From positions 1-64,000 of the forward strand of contig NZ_MUYU01000002.1 of assembly GCF_002014825.1 (NCBI RefSeq): 64,000 nucleotides of DNA, given 5' to 3'. The translations under genes were made by a program, and so were the position numbers. Source of the stretch: Moraxella pluranimalium (GTDB lineage: Bacteria; Pseudomonadota; Gammaproteobacteria; Pseudomonadales; Moraxellaceae). Under the pieces are notes generated by a model, which made no database searches, was not told the DNA's origin, and was given only the letters and a program-made list of their open reading frames with translations. Below are positions 1 to 8,085 of the stretch, piece by piece; positions within the stretch are counted from its first letter, which is position 1; the number at the start of each line of letters is the position of its first letter.

Positions 1-27
1 TGAGCCGCACCCCAAAAGTTAGACAAC
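1..27 (+). repeat. Left terminal inverted repeat of the IS
   Basis: Bases 1-27 match the reverse complement of 1442-1468 with the blocks TGA, CCG, CCCCAA and TTAGACA conserved. The outer tip is TGA, as usual in the IS3 family. Confidence 0.88.
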
Positions 28-42
28 CTTTGGGGTGTTTTT
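9..42 (+). terminator. Hairpin plus T-run inside the IS left end
   Basis: ACCCCAAA (9-16) pairs perfectly with TTTGGGGT (30-37) and is followed directly by GTTTTT. This is the form of an intrinsic terminator placed just before the orfA start at 43. It would stop read-through transcription entering from outside the element. Function is inferred from structure. Confidence 0.6.
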
Positions 43-567
43 ATGACCAAATACACAATGGACTTTAAACTGTCCGTCATTCAACATTATTTAACAGGAC
101 ATAGTTACCACAGCACAGCCAAATTGTTTGGTATTAAATGCTCTATTGTCCAAAACTGGGTGAGACTCTACCAAACTCATGGGATTGATGGCATTCGCAC
201 AAGAACAAGCAAAGCCAGTTATTCACCAGCATTTAAACACACGGCAGTATTACAACTACTTGCTGGTAAATCCATGCCAACAGTTGCTACCGAACTAAAC
301 ATCAGTAGCCCAAGTGTGCTCTTTCAATGGTTAAAAGCTTATCAAACTCATGGTATCATGGGACTGCATCCCAAACACAAAGGCAAGCAATCTATGCTAA
401 AGACTAATAAAGCAAGCCAAACATCCAAACCTGATGAGCAAAAAACCCATGCTGAACTGATTGCTGAACTACAACACTTACGCATGGAGCTTGATGTCTT
501 AAAAAAGTTAGAAGCCTTGGAGCGTCAGCAACGAAAAAGCAAATCATCACCAATAAAATCACAGTGA
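43..567 (+). CDS. IS3-family transposase OrfA (helix-turn-helix)
   Basis: A 174-residue OrfA. Two helix-turn-helix repeats of the Tnp_1/IS150 type lie near residues 10-50 and 65-105 (HSTAKLFGIKCSIVQNWV; a second copy around ATELNISSPSVLFQW). A charged coiled-coil tail near residues 130-165 resembles the leucine-zipper segment of IS3 OrfA proteins. OrfA binds the terminal repeats and is fused to OrfB by -1 frameshifting. It overlaps orfB by 4 bases. The ATG follows the tip hairpin directly and has no clear Shine-Dalgarno sequence, which fits low expression. Confidence 0.9.
   Translation: MTKYTMDFKLSVIQHYLTGHSYHSTAKLFGIKCSIVQNWVRLYQTHGIDGIRTRTSKASYSPAFKHTAVLQLLAGKSMPTVATELNISSPSVLFQWLKAYQTHGIMGLHPKHKGKQSMLKTNKASQTSKPDEQKTHAELIAELQHLRMELDVLKKLEALERQQRKSKSSPIKSQ
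501..507 (+). other. Programmed -1 frameshift site A6G
   Basis: The heptamer AAAAAAG lies in phase as A-AAA-AAG in the orfA frame, with lysine codons at 502-507. After a -1 slip the reading frame continues open from 507 to the orfB start at 564 and through orfB, giving an OrfAB fusion. A6G is the standard slippery heptamer of IS3-family elements. Confidence 0.85.
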
Positions 568-1430
568 TTGACGAGCTAAGGCAAATTTATCCACTAAAAC
601 AATTGCTGGCTTATCTTGGAGTTGCACGATCAACATTTTACTATCAGCTTAATCAACTGACCAAGACTGATAACCACCAAGCCATCAAAGATAAAATCCA
701 AAACATCTACCACGCTCACAAAGGCAGATATGGCTATCGGCGTATTACCCTAGCACTAAAGCAGTTAGGCTTTGCTATCAATCACAAAAAAGTACAACGG
801 CTAATGCATGAACTTGGACTCAAAGCAGTAATTCGTCGCAAGCGAAGCAAACACAGTACTTACCGTGGACAAGTAGGCAAAATCGCTGATAATGTCTTAA
901 ACCGTGATTTTAAAGCAGACAAACCCAATCATAAATGGGCAACAGATGTCACTGAGTTTAAAGTGGTGGATAAGCAAGGTAACGCAAAGAAGCTTTACTT
1001 ATCACCCATCATTGATTTATATAACGGTGAGATTATCAGCTATAGCATCAAAGACAGACCGACTTATGAGTTAGTGCAAGAGATGCTAAACCAAGCTATG
1101 ACAACACTAACAGGAGATGACAAACCTATCTTGCATTCTGACCAAGGTTGGCATTATCAAATGAACAATTACCAACAAACCTTAAAAGACAATGGTATTA
1201 TCCAAAGTATGTCAAGAAAAGGTAATTGCTTGGATAATGCAGTGGTAGAGAGTTTCTTTGGGACATTAAAAGAAGAGATATTTTATGAGAAAACTAAATT
1301 TGCTTCACCAGACGAGCTTAGACAAGTGATTGATGAATACATTCATTACTACAATCATGATAGAATAAAGAGCAAATTAAAAGGACTGAGTCCTGTACAA
1401 TACAGAACTCAGTCCTTGATCAAACCTTAA
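564..1430 (+). CDS. IS3-family transposase OrfB (DDE integrase core)
   Basis: 288 residues starting with GTG. An HTH_21-like segment (about residues 40-95) includes HKGRYGYRRI, and the rve integrase core follows. The DDE catalytic acidic residues are visible in WATDVTEF, LHSDQGWHY and the NAVVESFFGTLKEE segment. The protein ends in the usual YNHDRIKSKLKGLSPVQYR tail. No internal stop or frameshift is present. It may be made alone from the GTG, but the catalytically important form in this family is the frameshifted OrfAB. Confidence 0.93.
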   Translation: MIDELRQIYPLKQLLAYLGVARSTFYYQLNQLTKTDNHQAIKDKIQNIYHAHKGRYGYRRITLALKQLGFAINHKKVQRLMHELGLKAVIRRKRSKHSTYRGQVGKIADNVLNRDFKADKPNHKWATDVTEFKVVDKQGNAKKLYLSPIIDLYNGEIISYSIKDRPTYELVQEMLNQAMTTLTGDDKPILHSDQGWHYQMNNYQQTLKDNGIIQSMSRKGNCLDNAVVESFFGTLKEEIFYEKTKFASPDELRQVIDEYIHYYNHDRIKSKLKGLSPVQYRTQSLIKP

Positions 1431-1441
1431 CCGTTAATCTT

Positions 1442-1468
1442 AGTGTCTAAGAATTGGGGGTCGGTTCA
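1442..1468 (-). repeat. Right terminal inverted repeat of the IS
   Basis: Reverse complement of this segment begins TGAACCGACCCCCAA and mirrors the left end at 1-27. It sits 11 bases after the orfB stop. Confidence 0.88.
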
Positions 1469-1509
1469 AAAATTGGATTTTTTTTACTTTTTTGCCATGA
1501 CGGACAAAA

Positions 1510-2235
1510 TCACACCACAAAATCCTTACCCAGATACACCTGACGCACCAATTCATTGCTTAAGATTGCATCTCGATCGCCTTCGGCGATGATTGTGCCT
1601 TCAGAAACGATATACGCCTTTTGGCAAATGGATAGCGTTTCACGCACATTATGGTCGGTAATCAGTACGCCAATGCCACGCTGCTTGAGCGCAGTAATCA
1701 CTTCCATGATATCACCCACTGAAATCGGATCAACGCCAGCAAACGGCTCATCCAGCAAGATAAACTTCGGATTGGATGCTAGGCATCGTGCAATCTCACA
1801 TCGACGGCGTTCACCGCCTGACACACTCATGCCAAGCGAATGTCGTACGTGCTCAAGATGAAACTCACCCATCAATTTCTCAAGCTCGGCGGTTTGTTGC
1901 GACTTTGACAAATCCTTGCGGGTTTGCAAAATCGCCATGATATTTTGTTCGATAGTTAATTTACGAAAAATCGACGCTTCTTGGGGTAGATAGCCGATAC
2001 CCTGCGCTGCTCGCTCATGCATGGCTTTTTTTGAGATATCTTTGCTACCAAGCATCACCTGCCCTTTGTCCATCGGTACAAGCCCGATGACCATGTAAAA
2101 GCTTGTGGTCTTACCAGCACCATTCGGGCCCAAAATTCCAACAACCTGCCCTTGCTCAATCTCAAAAGACACATCTTTGACCACCCAGCGCTGTCCATAG
2201 CGTTTACCCAGATGGCGCATACTTAATGTCGTCAT
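1510..2235 (-). CDS. lptB: LPS export ABC transporter ATPase LptB
   Basis: Cytoplasmic ATPase of the LptB2FGC complex that drives LPS from the inner membrane to the LptA bridge. 241 residues, normal length. Visible motifs: Walker [10 protein letters not shown] (36-44), Q-loop Gln85, signature SVSGGERRR (about 137-145), Walker B FILLDEP (158-164) and switch His195 in ITDHN. It is the last gene of kdsD-kdsC-lptC-lptA-lptB, 18 nt after lptA. In many proteobacteria rpoN follows lptB; here an IS3-family element lies 41 bp past the stop codon and no hairpin terminator is left between them. Confidence 0.97.
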   Translation of the reverse strand: MTTLSMRHLGKRYGQRWVVKDVSFEIEQGQVVGILGPNGAGKTTSFYMVIGLVPMDKGQVMLGSKDISKKAMHERAAQGIGYLPQEASIFRKLTIEQNIMAILQTRKDLSKSQQTAELEKLMGEFHLEHVRHSLGMSVSGGERRRCEIARCLASNPKFILLDEPFAGVDPISVGDIMEVITALKQRGIGVLITDHNVRETLSICQKAYIVSEGTIIAEGDRDAILSNELVRQVYLGKDFVV

Positions 2236-2253
2236 GCCTATCTCTCTTGCTGA

Positions 2254-2781
2254 TTAGCGCAGACCACGCTGATTGGTGTCGGTATTTGGTGGGAAAATCA
2301 GCTCAACACGCTTACCACCACCGCCATTCGCTTCGACATCACCATCTTTTAGGCTATAGCGGATGACATTACCCGAAAAGCTCGAACCCGCTTGCGTAAG
2401 CTTAGCATTACCCGTCAAAGTCACAATGCCCGATACCGCATCATAATCGATACGATTCGCCTGACCTTTTGCCAAGCCTTTTTCTTGGGTGATGATTTGC
2501 TGCATCGTTGCCGGGCGACCTGTCGCTACCGCTGAATTGATACTGCGGTTGTTGGTGTTCAGATTAACTGTCAAATTATCCGCAGCGATTTTTAGCGTAC
2601 CCTGCTCAATCGTCACACTGCCCGAATAAGTCGTCACGCCCGTGCGCTCGCTATAAGTAGCACGGTCAGCAAGTAGACGAATTGGCTGATTGGCATCCGA
2701 TGGCAATGCTGATGCAATCATCGGCGCTGCGACCAAACACGCCAAAAATACAGATTTGGCAAAATTCAATTTGTTAAGCAT
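2254..2781 (-). CDS. lptA: LPS transport periplasmic protein LptA
   Basis: Periplasmic bridge protein that carries LPS between LptC and LptD. 175 residues: an N-terminal signal peptide (about 1-25, ending near ASA-LPSD), then an OstA-like beta-jellyroll domain with the typical blocks ATYSERTGVTTYSGSVTIEQGTLKI and RIDYDAVSGIVTLTGNAKLTQ-like strands. It lies 22 nt downstream of lptC and 18 nt upstream of lptB. An AAGG Shine-Dalgarno sequence precedes the ATG. Confidence 0.94.
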   Translation of the reverse strand: MLNKLNFAKSVFLACLVAAPMIASALPSDANQPIRLLADRATYSERTGVTTYSGSVTIEQGTLKIAADNLTVNLNTNNRSINSAVATGRPATMQQIITQEKGLAKGQANRIDYDAVSGIVTLTGNAKLTQAGSSFSGNVIRYSLKDGDVEANGGGGKRVELIFPPNTDTNQRGLR

Positions 2782-2803
2782 AATTAACCTTTGATATCAA
2801 TAA

Positions 2804-3379
2804 TTAGAATAATGGTTTGTCTTGGCGTTTTGGTGCATTAAATTGCACTTCAATCTTATGAAATTCGTACTCACCTGTGTCAAGATTAGCCTGAAACCCT
2901 TGCGCCTTAAAGCTATCAGTGCCTTGTGTGACGGTCAATGGCTCGGCACTTTGTAGCACTCGTGATTTGGTATTGCCCGTCAGTGAATTACCCACAATCA
3001 CCATTTCCGCTTTATCCGCTGTCGCCGCACGCACCATGCGAAAGCCTTGCTTAAGATTAAGCTCACCGCTGTTCTGGTCAAGAGTGGCACGCTCTGCGGT
3101 CAGTGCGTATTTTTCACCTTGTGGTGGTTGCCAATCAATGGTTGCTTTGACCAATTCATCTTCGCCATTGGCATTTTGTACCAGCGATTCTGCCACGACT
3201 GTATATTCAGTTTCGCCTGTCTCAGGATTGGTTTGCACCGCTTTAATTTCGGTAACTTCATAGCTAGCAACAGGTGCTTCGGGCACGGCAGGCTTGATTT
3301 CTACATCTTCTTTATAAAAAAACCAAGTAGCTACCGCCAAAGCTAAGATGCCAAGCACCGCCAATATACGGACATTCAT
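2804..3379 (-). CDS. lptC: LPS export protein LptC
   Basis: Bitopic inner-membrane member of the Lpt system that passes LPS from LptFG to LptA. 191 residues: one N-terminal membrane helix (about residues 4-21, ILAVLGILALAVATWFF) followed by a periplasmic LptC jellyroll domain with alternating beta strands. Sequence conservation is low, as usual for LptC, so the call leans on the N-terminal anchor, the beta-rich body and the position between kdsC (9 nt upstream) and lptA (22 nt downstream). Confidence 0.92.
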   Translation of the reverse strand: MNVRILAVLGILALAVATWFFYKEDVEIKPAVPEAPVASYEVTEIKAVQTNPETGETEYTVVAESLVQNANGEDELVKATIDWQPPQGEKYALTAERATLDQNSGELNLKQGFRMVRAATADKAEMVIVGNSLTGNTKSRVLQSAEPLTVTQGTDSFKAQGFQANLDTGEYEFHKIEVQFNAPKRQDKPLF

Positions 3380-3388
3380 GACAGCTAC

Positions 3389-3922
3389 CTACTCAAATTG
3401 TGCAATAAAGGCATCGTAATGACCTTGTGCGTGCAAAATCAAGTCACAGACTTCGCGCACCGCCCCATTGCCACCCGTCTTGTCAGTGACAATATCAGCC
3501 ACCGCTTGCGTCTCACGGCAGCCATTTGGTACGCTGATGCCAAGCCCCGCTTCGCGCACTGCTTTTAAATCAGGCAAATCATCGCCCATATAAGCACATT
3601 CATGCAGCGATAACCCCAGCGTATCCGCCAAAGCTTGCAGTGCGGTAAATTTATCATCACGCCCTTGAATCAAATGCGTGATACCAAGCTCACGGGCACG
3701 ACGCTCAACCATCGGCGATGTGCGACCTGTAATGATGGCAATCTCAATGCCAAAAGATTGTAGCGCCTTGATGCCGACACCATCTTGCACAAAAAATGCT
3801 TTGGTTTCAACATCATACGAGTTATAAATAATCTTGCCATCGGATAAAATACCATCAACATCCATGGCAAATAACTTAATCTTTTCGGCTTTTTGTTTGA
3901 TAGAATCGGTTAATTGCATCAT
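3389..3922 (-). CDS. kdsC: 3-deoxy-D-manno-octulosonate 8-phosphate phosphatase KdsC
   Basis: Removes phosphate from Kdo 8-phosphate to give Kdo for the LPS inner core. 177 residues, a HAD-superfamily enzyme without a cap domain. HAD motif I is FAMDVDGILSDG with nucleophile Asp21 and acid/base Asp23; motif II IITGRTS and motif IV YMGDDLPDL are also present. Its ATG directly abuts the kdsD stop codon, so translation is probably coupled. Confidence 0.96.
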   Translation of the reverse strand: MMQLTDSIKQKAEKIKLFAMDVDGILSDGKIIYNSYDVETKAFFVQDGVGIKALQSFGIEIAIITGRTSPMVERRARELGITHLIQGRDDKFTALQALADTLGLSLHECAYMGDDLPDLKAVREAGLGISVPNGCRETQAVADIVTDKTGGNGAVREVCDLILHAQGHYDAFIAQFE

Positions 3923-4921
3923 TTAGCTTACCCCTGCTTTTAGCAAATCATGAATACTAATTACGCCAATCAGTCGTTCATCATCTAGCACGAGTAGTTG
4001 ACTGATGGCATTTTCGTTCATCACAGTCAGCGCATCTGATGCACGCATTTGGCTTGTGGTGCTTTTTGGTGTTTTGGTCATCAGCTGTCCAATTTGTGCG
4101 GACAAATCGGTATTTTGCGCAAGCTTACGGCGTAAATCGCCATCGGTAAAAATCCCCACCACTTTATCCGCATCATCAACAACGACCGCAAGACCTAGAC
4201 GACCACCTGTCATCACTAGCAAGGTATCATTGAGACTCGCTGTATCTTTGATAATAGGCAGATTTTCTGTATGCATCACATCTTGGACACGGGTCAATAA
4301 TTTGCGCCCCAAAGCGCCAGCAGGATGCGACAAGGCAAAATCATTACTGGTAAAACCACGAGCGTGCAGTAGCGCCACCGCAAGCGCATCGCCGAGCGCC
4401 AAAGTTGCTGTTGTGGATGATGTCGGTGCAAGCCCAAGCGGACAGGCTTCTTCGGAGCGACCAAGCGTCAAAGCAATATCCGCCGACTTTGGCAATACGC
4501 CACGCTTATCACGGCTGATGCTGATGAGCGGAATGCCAAGTTGCTTGACCACAGGCAATAGCATACGGATTTCGTCAGACTCGCCCGAATTTGAGATGGC
4601 AATCAGCACATCCCCCTTGACCAGCATCCCCAAATCGCCATGCCCCGCTTCGCCCGGATGCATAAAAAACGCCGGCGTCCCCGTTGATGCAAAAGTCGCC
4701 GCAATTTTACGCCCGATATGACCTGACTTACCCATACCCGTCACCACCACACGACCCGAGCACGCCAAAATCGCTTGGCAAGCTTGGGTAAATCGCTCAT
4801 CAAGCTCGCCAATCAATAAATCTAGGGCTTTTTGTTCAGTGCGAATGGCATTGATACCATCTTGGATAAAATCCGTCATCACAGGGGCTGTATCTGTCAT
4901 AATTGCTTGATATTCATTCAA
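3923..4921 (-). CDS. kdsD: D-arabinose 5-phosphate isomerase KdsD
   Basis: Interconverts ribulose 5-phosphate and arabinose 5-phosphate, the first step of Kdo synthesis. 332 residues: an N-terminal SIS sugar-isomerase domain (about 30-190) with VVTGMGKSGHIGRKIAATF and the conserved MHPGEAGHGDLG loop, then a pair of CBS domains (about 210-330). First gene of the Kdo/Lpt cluster. Two close methionines (residues 1 and 8) are possible starts; the first is used. The 173 bp upstream, shared with the hfq 3' end, should hold the operon promoter. Confidence 0.95.
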   Translation of the reverse strand: MNEYQAIMTDTAPVMTDFIQDGINAIRTEQKALDLLIGELDERFTQACQAILACSGRVVVTGMGKSGHIGRKIAATFASTGTPAFFMHPGEAGHGDLGMLVKGDVLIAISNSGESDEIRMLLPVVKQLGIPLISISRDKRGVLPKSADIALTLGRSEEACPLGLAPTSSTTATLALGDALAVALLHARGFTSNDFALSHPAGALGRKLLTRVQDVMHTENLPIIKDTASLNDTLLVMTGGRLGLAVVVDDADKVVGIFTDGDLRRKLAQNTDLSAQIGQLMTKTPKSTTSQMRASDALTVMNENAISQLLVLDDERLIGVISIHDLLKAGVS

Positions 4922-5018
4922 TTAAAAACTGTATGATAGCATATTTTGCGTGTAGATTGATGGCTATTTTGGCAAATTTTTCGTCCTGATAACCAAATTT
5001 TACATTTGCTCAAAAATC

Positions 5019-5058
5019 AAAAAAACTTGCAAACAGAATTTTGAATCCATTTGCAAGT
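5019..5058 (-). terminator. Rho-independent terminator of hfq
   Basis: On the minus strand ACTTGCAAA and TTTGCAAGT form a 9-bp perfect stem followed by a T-run, 37 nt after the hfq stop codon. Confidence 0.8.
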
Positions 5059-5094
5059 TAATGTAAGACCGTGAGACAATCAAGTCAGTGATTA

Positions 5095-5727
5095 TCAACT
5101 TTCGTAATCTTCATCGTCAAATTTGGCGTCCGCTTTGGCATCAAAGCCTTGGCGATTAAAACTGCGTGTGTCATTATTTTCAAATGACTTACCATCAAAG
5201 CCACGCTCTTCAAAGCCTTGACGGTCAAAGCCTTGTCGTTCAAAGCCCATACCCGCTGATGGTGTACGCTCAAAGCCTGATTGCATACCGCCCATACCGC
5301 CTTGATAACCCATGCTACTACGTTCAAAGCCTTGGCGTTCAAAGCCTGACTGCGGTGTACGAGTAAAGCCACCTTGTGGACGACTACCGCCTTGATAACC
5401 CATGCTACTACGCTCAAAGCCTTGGCGTTCAAAGCCACCGCCTTGATAAGTGCCGCTGGTCATCACGCCAATATTACCCCCTTGATAACCGCCCGATACC
5501 GGTGCAGAACCCCCTTCGGTACGTGGGTTGCGTGTTGGTACGACGGTTGAAATGGCGTGCTTATACACCATTTGGCTAACGGTGTTTTTTAGCAATACGA
5601 CATATTGGTCAAATGATTCGATTTGACCTTGTAGCTTGATGCCATTGACCAAAAAAATCGAAACAGGAATACGGTCTTTACGCAAAGCGTTCAAAAATGG
5701 GTCTTGCAAGGTTTGTCCTTTTGACAT
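5095..5727 (-). CDS. hfq: RNA chaperone Hfq with long repetitive C-terminal tail
   Basis: Hexameric Sm-like chaperone for small RNA-mRNA pairing. 210 residues when started at the ATG at 5727, preceded by GGAGAG; an upstream in-frame ATG at 5757 lacks such a site. Residues 1-66 are a standard Sm core ([20 protein letters not shown] through the Sm2 motif [10 protein letters not shown]). The remaining roughly 140 residues are low-complexity, rich in Gly, Phe, Arg, Gln and Ser, built on [17 protein letters not shown] and GFDRQGF units, with an acidic end (KFDDEDYES). E. coli Hfq is 102 residues; long tails are known in Moraxella and Acinetobacter. Follows miaA by 45 nt and ends at a strong terminator. 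Confidence 0.96.
   Translation of the reverse strand: MSKGQTLQDPFLNALRKDRIPVSIFLVNGIKLQGQIESFDQYVVLLKNTVSQMVYKHAISTVVPTRNPRTEGGSAPVSGGYQGGNIGVMTSGTYQGGGFERQGFERSSMGYQGGSRPQGGFTRTPQSGFERQGFERSSMGYQGGMGGMQSGFERTPSAGMGFERQGFDRQGFEERGFDGKSFENNDTRSFNRQGFDAKADAKFDDEDYES
5298..5436 (-). repeat. Duplicated 49-bp unit inside the hfq tail
   Basis: Bases 5298-5346 and 5388-5436 are identical except for one transition (T/C), at an offset of exactly 90 bp. They encode [17 protein letters not shown] twice. The shorter CAAAGCC phrase also recurs across 5197-5436. The near-identity at DNA level points to a recent or homogenised tandem duplication in phase. Confidence 0.9.
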
Positions 5728-5772
5728 ACGACTCTCCACATAAAATAGCTCATGCAATGCAAAAGGCTGTGC

Positions 5773-6912
5773 CTACAGTTGGTGCGATTGCAAGAATTGC
5801 TTTTGTACTTGTTCTATGCTATCAAATGAAGCTATTGTAACATTGGTTATAGTTGGATTATCCATCAAGGCAAGTTGTTTTAGCCAAGTGTATTGGCGTT
5901 TTGCTAATTGCCTTGTTGCATATAATGCCTTATTTTTCATATCTTGACAAGATAAATCCCATAAGTTAATCGGGGTTTTTGTCGATTTTTTTGGAAAATT
6001 GGCTGAAATTTCAGCGATGATTTGTTCATCTGTCAATTTTGCAAAATTTGATTGATAATACTGATGTATCGTCGGATGATTGACCACGCACTCATGGCGA
6101 ATACGACACAGATGCTCAAGCACTTGACGATAGCCCACACAACGCATCGATGGCATATCCGCATCCAGCGTCGGATACTCATTAATCAGTGCAATCACTT
6201 CATCCACAAAGCCATCCGCCCACATAATATCCAGCCTGCGACCGATACGCTCATGCAGCCATGCACGGTCAGGGGTAACAATGATGCCATACCAGTGCCA
6301 TTTTGGGTCGTGGCTTAGGGCAACTTTTGGGGTGTTTTGCCAATGGCTCATTGGCTTGCCAGTTTGTAGTAGTACTTCGAGCGCACGGGTGATACGCTGG
6401 GTGTCAGATGGCTTTAGCTTTTGGCAGATGATGGGGTCGTGCGTTTGTAGATAAGCATAAAGCGCGTCGATGCCTTCATCAACTAGCCACTGATTGACTT
6501 TTCCACGAACCGACTGGTCGGTTTCTGGTACGCTAGAAATGCCATCAAACAGCGCCATATAGTACATCATTGTCCCACCGACCAAAAGTGGAATCTTGCC
6601 ACGATGATGAATCCCATCAATCAGTCGCCCCACATCCGCCACAAAATTCGCCACGCTATAAGTCTCGGTCGGTGTGATGATATCCACCAGATGATGGGGA
6701 AATTTGGCAAGCTCATCAGCGGTCGGCTTGGCAGTACCGATGTCCATACCTTGATAAATCAGCGCACTATCCACCGATATCAGCTCAAATCGCCCTGTCT
6801 GATATAGCTCAAATGCCAAATCCGTCTTACCGCTAGCAGTCGGTGACATCAGACAGACGACGCTATTAGGGCTTAGCATTTGATAAGGCGGTAAAGCAGA
6901 CTGCACCATCAT
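5773..6912 (-). CDS. miaA: tRNA dimethylallyltransferase MiaA
   Basis: Transfers the dimethylallyl group to A37 of tRNAs reading UNN codons. 379 residues, longer than E. coli MiaA (316). P-loop MSPTASGKTDLAFEL lies near residues 23-37, then the family blocks LISVDSALIYQGMDIGTAKPT, PHHLVDI and LLVGGTMMYYMAL. The extra length includes an insertion near residues 255-330 and a C-terminal extension. Its ATG overlaps the tsaE TGA by 4 nt, and hfq follows after 45 nt, the conserved tsaE-miaA-hfq order of gammaproteobacteria. Confidence 0.96.
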   Translation of the reverse strand: MMVQSALPPYQMLSPNSVVCLMSPTASGKTDLAFELYQTGRFELISVDSALIYQGMDIGTAKPTADELAKFPHHLVDIITPTETYSVANFVADVGRLIDGIHHRGKIPLLVGGTMMYYMALFDGISSVPETDQSVRGKVNQWLVDEGIDALYAYLQTHDPIICQKLKPSDTQRITRALEVLLQTGKPMSHWQNTPKVALSHDPKWHWYGIIVTPDRAWLHERIGRRLDIMWADGFVDEVIALINEYPTLDADMPSMRCVGYRQVLEHLCRIRHECVVNHPTIHQYYQSNFAKLTDEQIIAEISANFPKKSTKTPINLWDLSCQDMKNKALYATRQLAKRQYTWLKQLALMDNPTITNVTIASFDSIEQVQKQFLQSHQL

Positions 6913-7358
6913 ACACCCTTGTGTTGATTGCGATGGTCGGTGATGGTCACTTGGCGTGTGTCATCGTCAAGCCGTGTCAGATGGATGGTGACATCAGGCG
7001 GTGGCAAGATACTATCTGCACGACTCGCCCACTCAATGATGACAAGGCTATCAGGCTCATCAAAATATTCGAAAAACCCAATAAAATCAAGCTCTTCAGG
7101 GTCATTAAGACGGTATAAGTCCGCATGATAGACAGGCTTTACACCTGCTTTGGTCATGAGTTGATACGGCTCAACGAGCGTATAAGTCGGGCTTTTGACC
7201 GCACCGGTATGCCCCAATGCCTGTAGCCAATAGCGGGTCAAGGTTGTCTTGCCTGTGCCCAAATCCCCTGACAGCCACACGCTACCTGCGATATCCATCA
7301 TTGCAAGCTCATGGGCAAGCTTTTGGGTATCTGCTTCGTTTGCTAAAATGCGCTGCAT
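6909..7358 (-). CDS. tsaE: tRNA threonylcarbamoyladenosine biosynthesis ATPase TsaE
   Basis: Small ATPase that works with TsaB and TsaD to make t6A37 in ANN-decoding tRNAs. 149 residues, normal size. Walker A GDLGTGKTTLTRYW near residues 32-45, the SPTYTLVEPY block near residues 58-67 and the conserved HADLYRL and IIEWA segments are all present. It starts 2 nt after the stop of the QueD-like gene and is coupled to miaA through an ATGA overlap. Confidence 0.95.
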   Translation of the reverse strand: MQRILANEADTQKLAHELAMMDIAGSVWLSGDLGTGKTTLTRYWLQALGHTGAVKSPTYTLVEPYQLMTKAGVKPVYHADLYRLNDPEELDFIGFFEYFDEPDSLVIIEWASRADSILPPPDVTIHLTRLDDDTRQVTITDHRNQHKGV

Positions 7359-7360
7359 GG

Positions 7361-7954
7361 TTATTTGACCTGAAGGCTGACCTGTGGATTATAAAACTTC
7401 TCGCCACGCACAAGCTTATCATACATCTGCGGGTCGCTCCACTCGGCTCTCACTTGCTCGCTAAATTCAAAGTCAGCCAGCTCAAGCTTACCCATTTGCT
7501 CATTGGCGACATCATCGCTAAAGCACTGCGCATAGCCCGTCGCCGTCTCATGGACGATGACCGAATACACCGAGACATCCGCTTCGCCATTTTGCATTTG
7601 GGTTTGTTTTAAAATTTCATTGACCCAAAAGTAAATCACACGGCTAAACTGCTCAGCCGATGGCGAGACAGGCAGGCTCACCCAGCGCGCGCTAAAGTCT
7701 TTGCAAGCCTCAATGTAGCTTGGATCATCTTTATCCCAAAAGGTGATGGCATGATCAAAGCTGTCGATAATGTCTTTGATATTACCCTTTAATAATCCAA
7801 AATCATAGACCATCTGCCCATGATCCAATCGATGCGCTTCTAAAATCAGCTCGACTTGATAGCTATGCCCATGAATGGAGCGCTTGCAGCGATCCGATGA
7901 GCAGTTGCGGACGATGTGAGCATTTTCGAATTTAAACAGTTTGCGAATACGCAT
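7361..7954 (-). CDS. queD: 6-carboxytetrahydropterin synthase-like protein (QueD/PTPS family)
   Basis: PTPS-fold enzyme predicted to convert dihydroneopterin triphosphate to 6-carboxytetrahydropterin in queuosine and 7-deazaguanine synthesis. Started at the ATG at 7954 (AAGG upstream, MRIRKLFKFENAHIV) it has 197 residues, against about 120 for E. coli QueD. The zinc histidines appear as NAHIV and the SIHGHSY motif, with a Cys shortly before HGH, and a catalytic FDHAI segment. The C-terminal third has an insertion and an extra tail. queA and tgt of the same pathway lie at 61362-63730. An alternative pterin function cannot be excluded. Confidence 0.8.
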   Translation of the reverse strand: MRIRKLFKFENAHIVRNCSSDRCKRSIHGHSYQVELILEAHRLDHGQMVYDFGLLKGNIKDIIDSFDHAITFWDKDDPSYIEACKDFSARWVSLPVSPSAEQFSRVIYFWVNEILKQTQMQNGEADVSVYSVIVHETATGYAQCFSDDVANEQMGKLELADFEFSEQVRAEWSDPQMYDKLVRGEKFYNPQVSLQVK

Positions 7955-8085
7955 GGCGTGCCTTTTTATTAGATGAATTTTATATGATGAATTATTTTTA
8001 TTATAGCATAAAAAGTGGGTTAAAGATGACAAACGCACTTAAGTTACCCCAAGTGCGTGTTTGATTTATCCTAGAATTTCACCGA

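Larger units (their letters stand above)
1..1468 (+). mobile_element. IS3-family insertion sequence (IS150-like), complete
   Basis: A complete element with two overlapping transposase frames between imperfect terminal inverted repeats that begin TGA at base 1 and end TCA at 1468. About 19 of the first 25 bases match between the ends. The frames (orfA with helix-turn-helix, orfB with the DDE integrase core) and the A6G slippery site are typical of the IS3 family. The element lies 41 bp beyond the lptB stop codon and is transcribed towards it. The left flank is outside the window, so a target duplication cannot be tested; the right flank begins AAA. Both frames are intact, so it may be active. 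Confidence 0.93.

Noticed and set aside
4005..4721. 238-codon open frame on the plus strand opposite kdsD
   Set aside because: Entirely antisense to a clearly recognised gene, composition typical of a shadow frame (Ser/Pro/Arg-rich), no ribosome site.
5197..5436. Regularly recurring CAAAGCC phrases that could suggest a CRISPR array
   Set aside because: Repeats are in coding phase within hfq, units are unequal, there are no unique spacers of constant length and no cas genes.
5085..5438. Ala/Leu/Val-rich frame ([13 protein letters not shown]) in the hfq tail region
   Set aside because: A shifted reading of the hfq repeats; the periodicity comes from the Hfq coding repeats, not from an independent protein.
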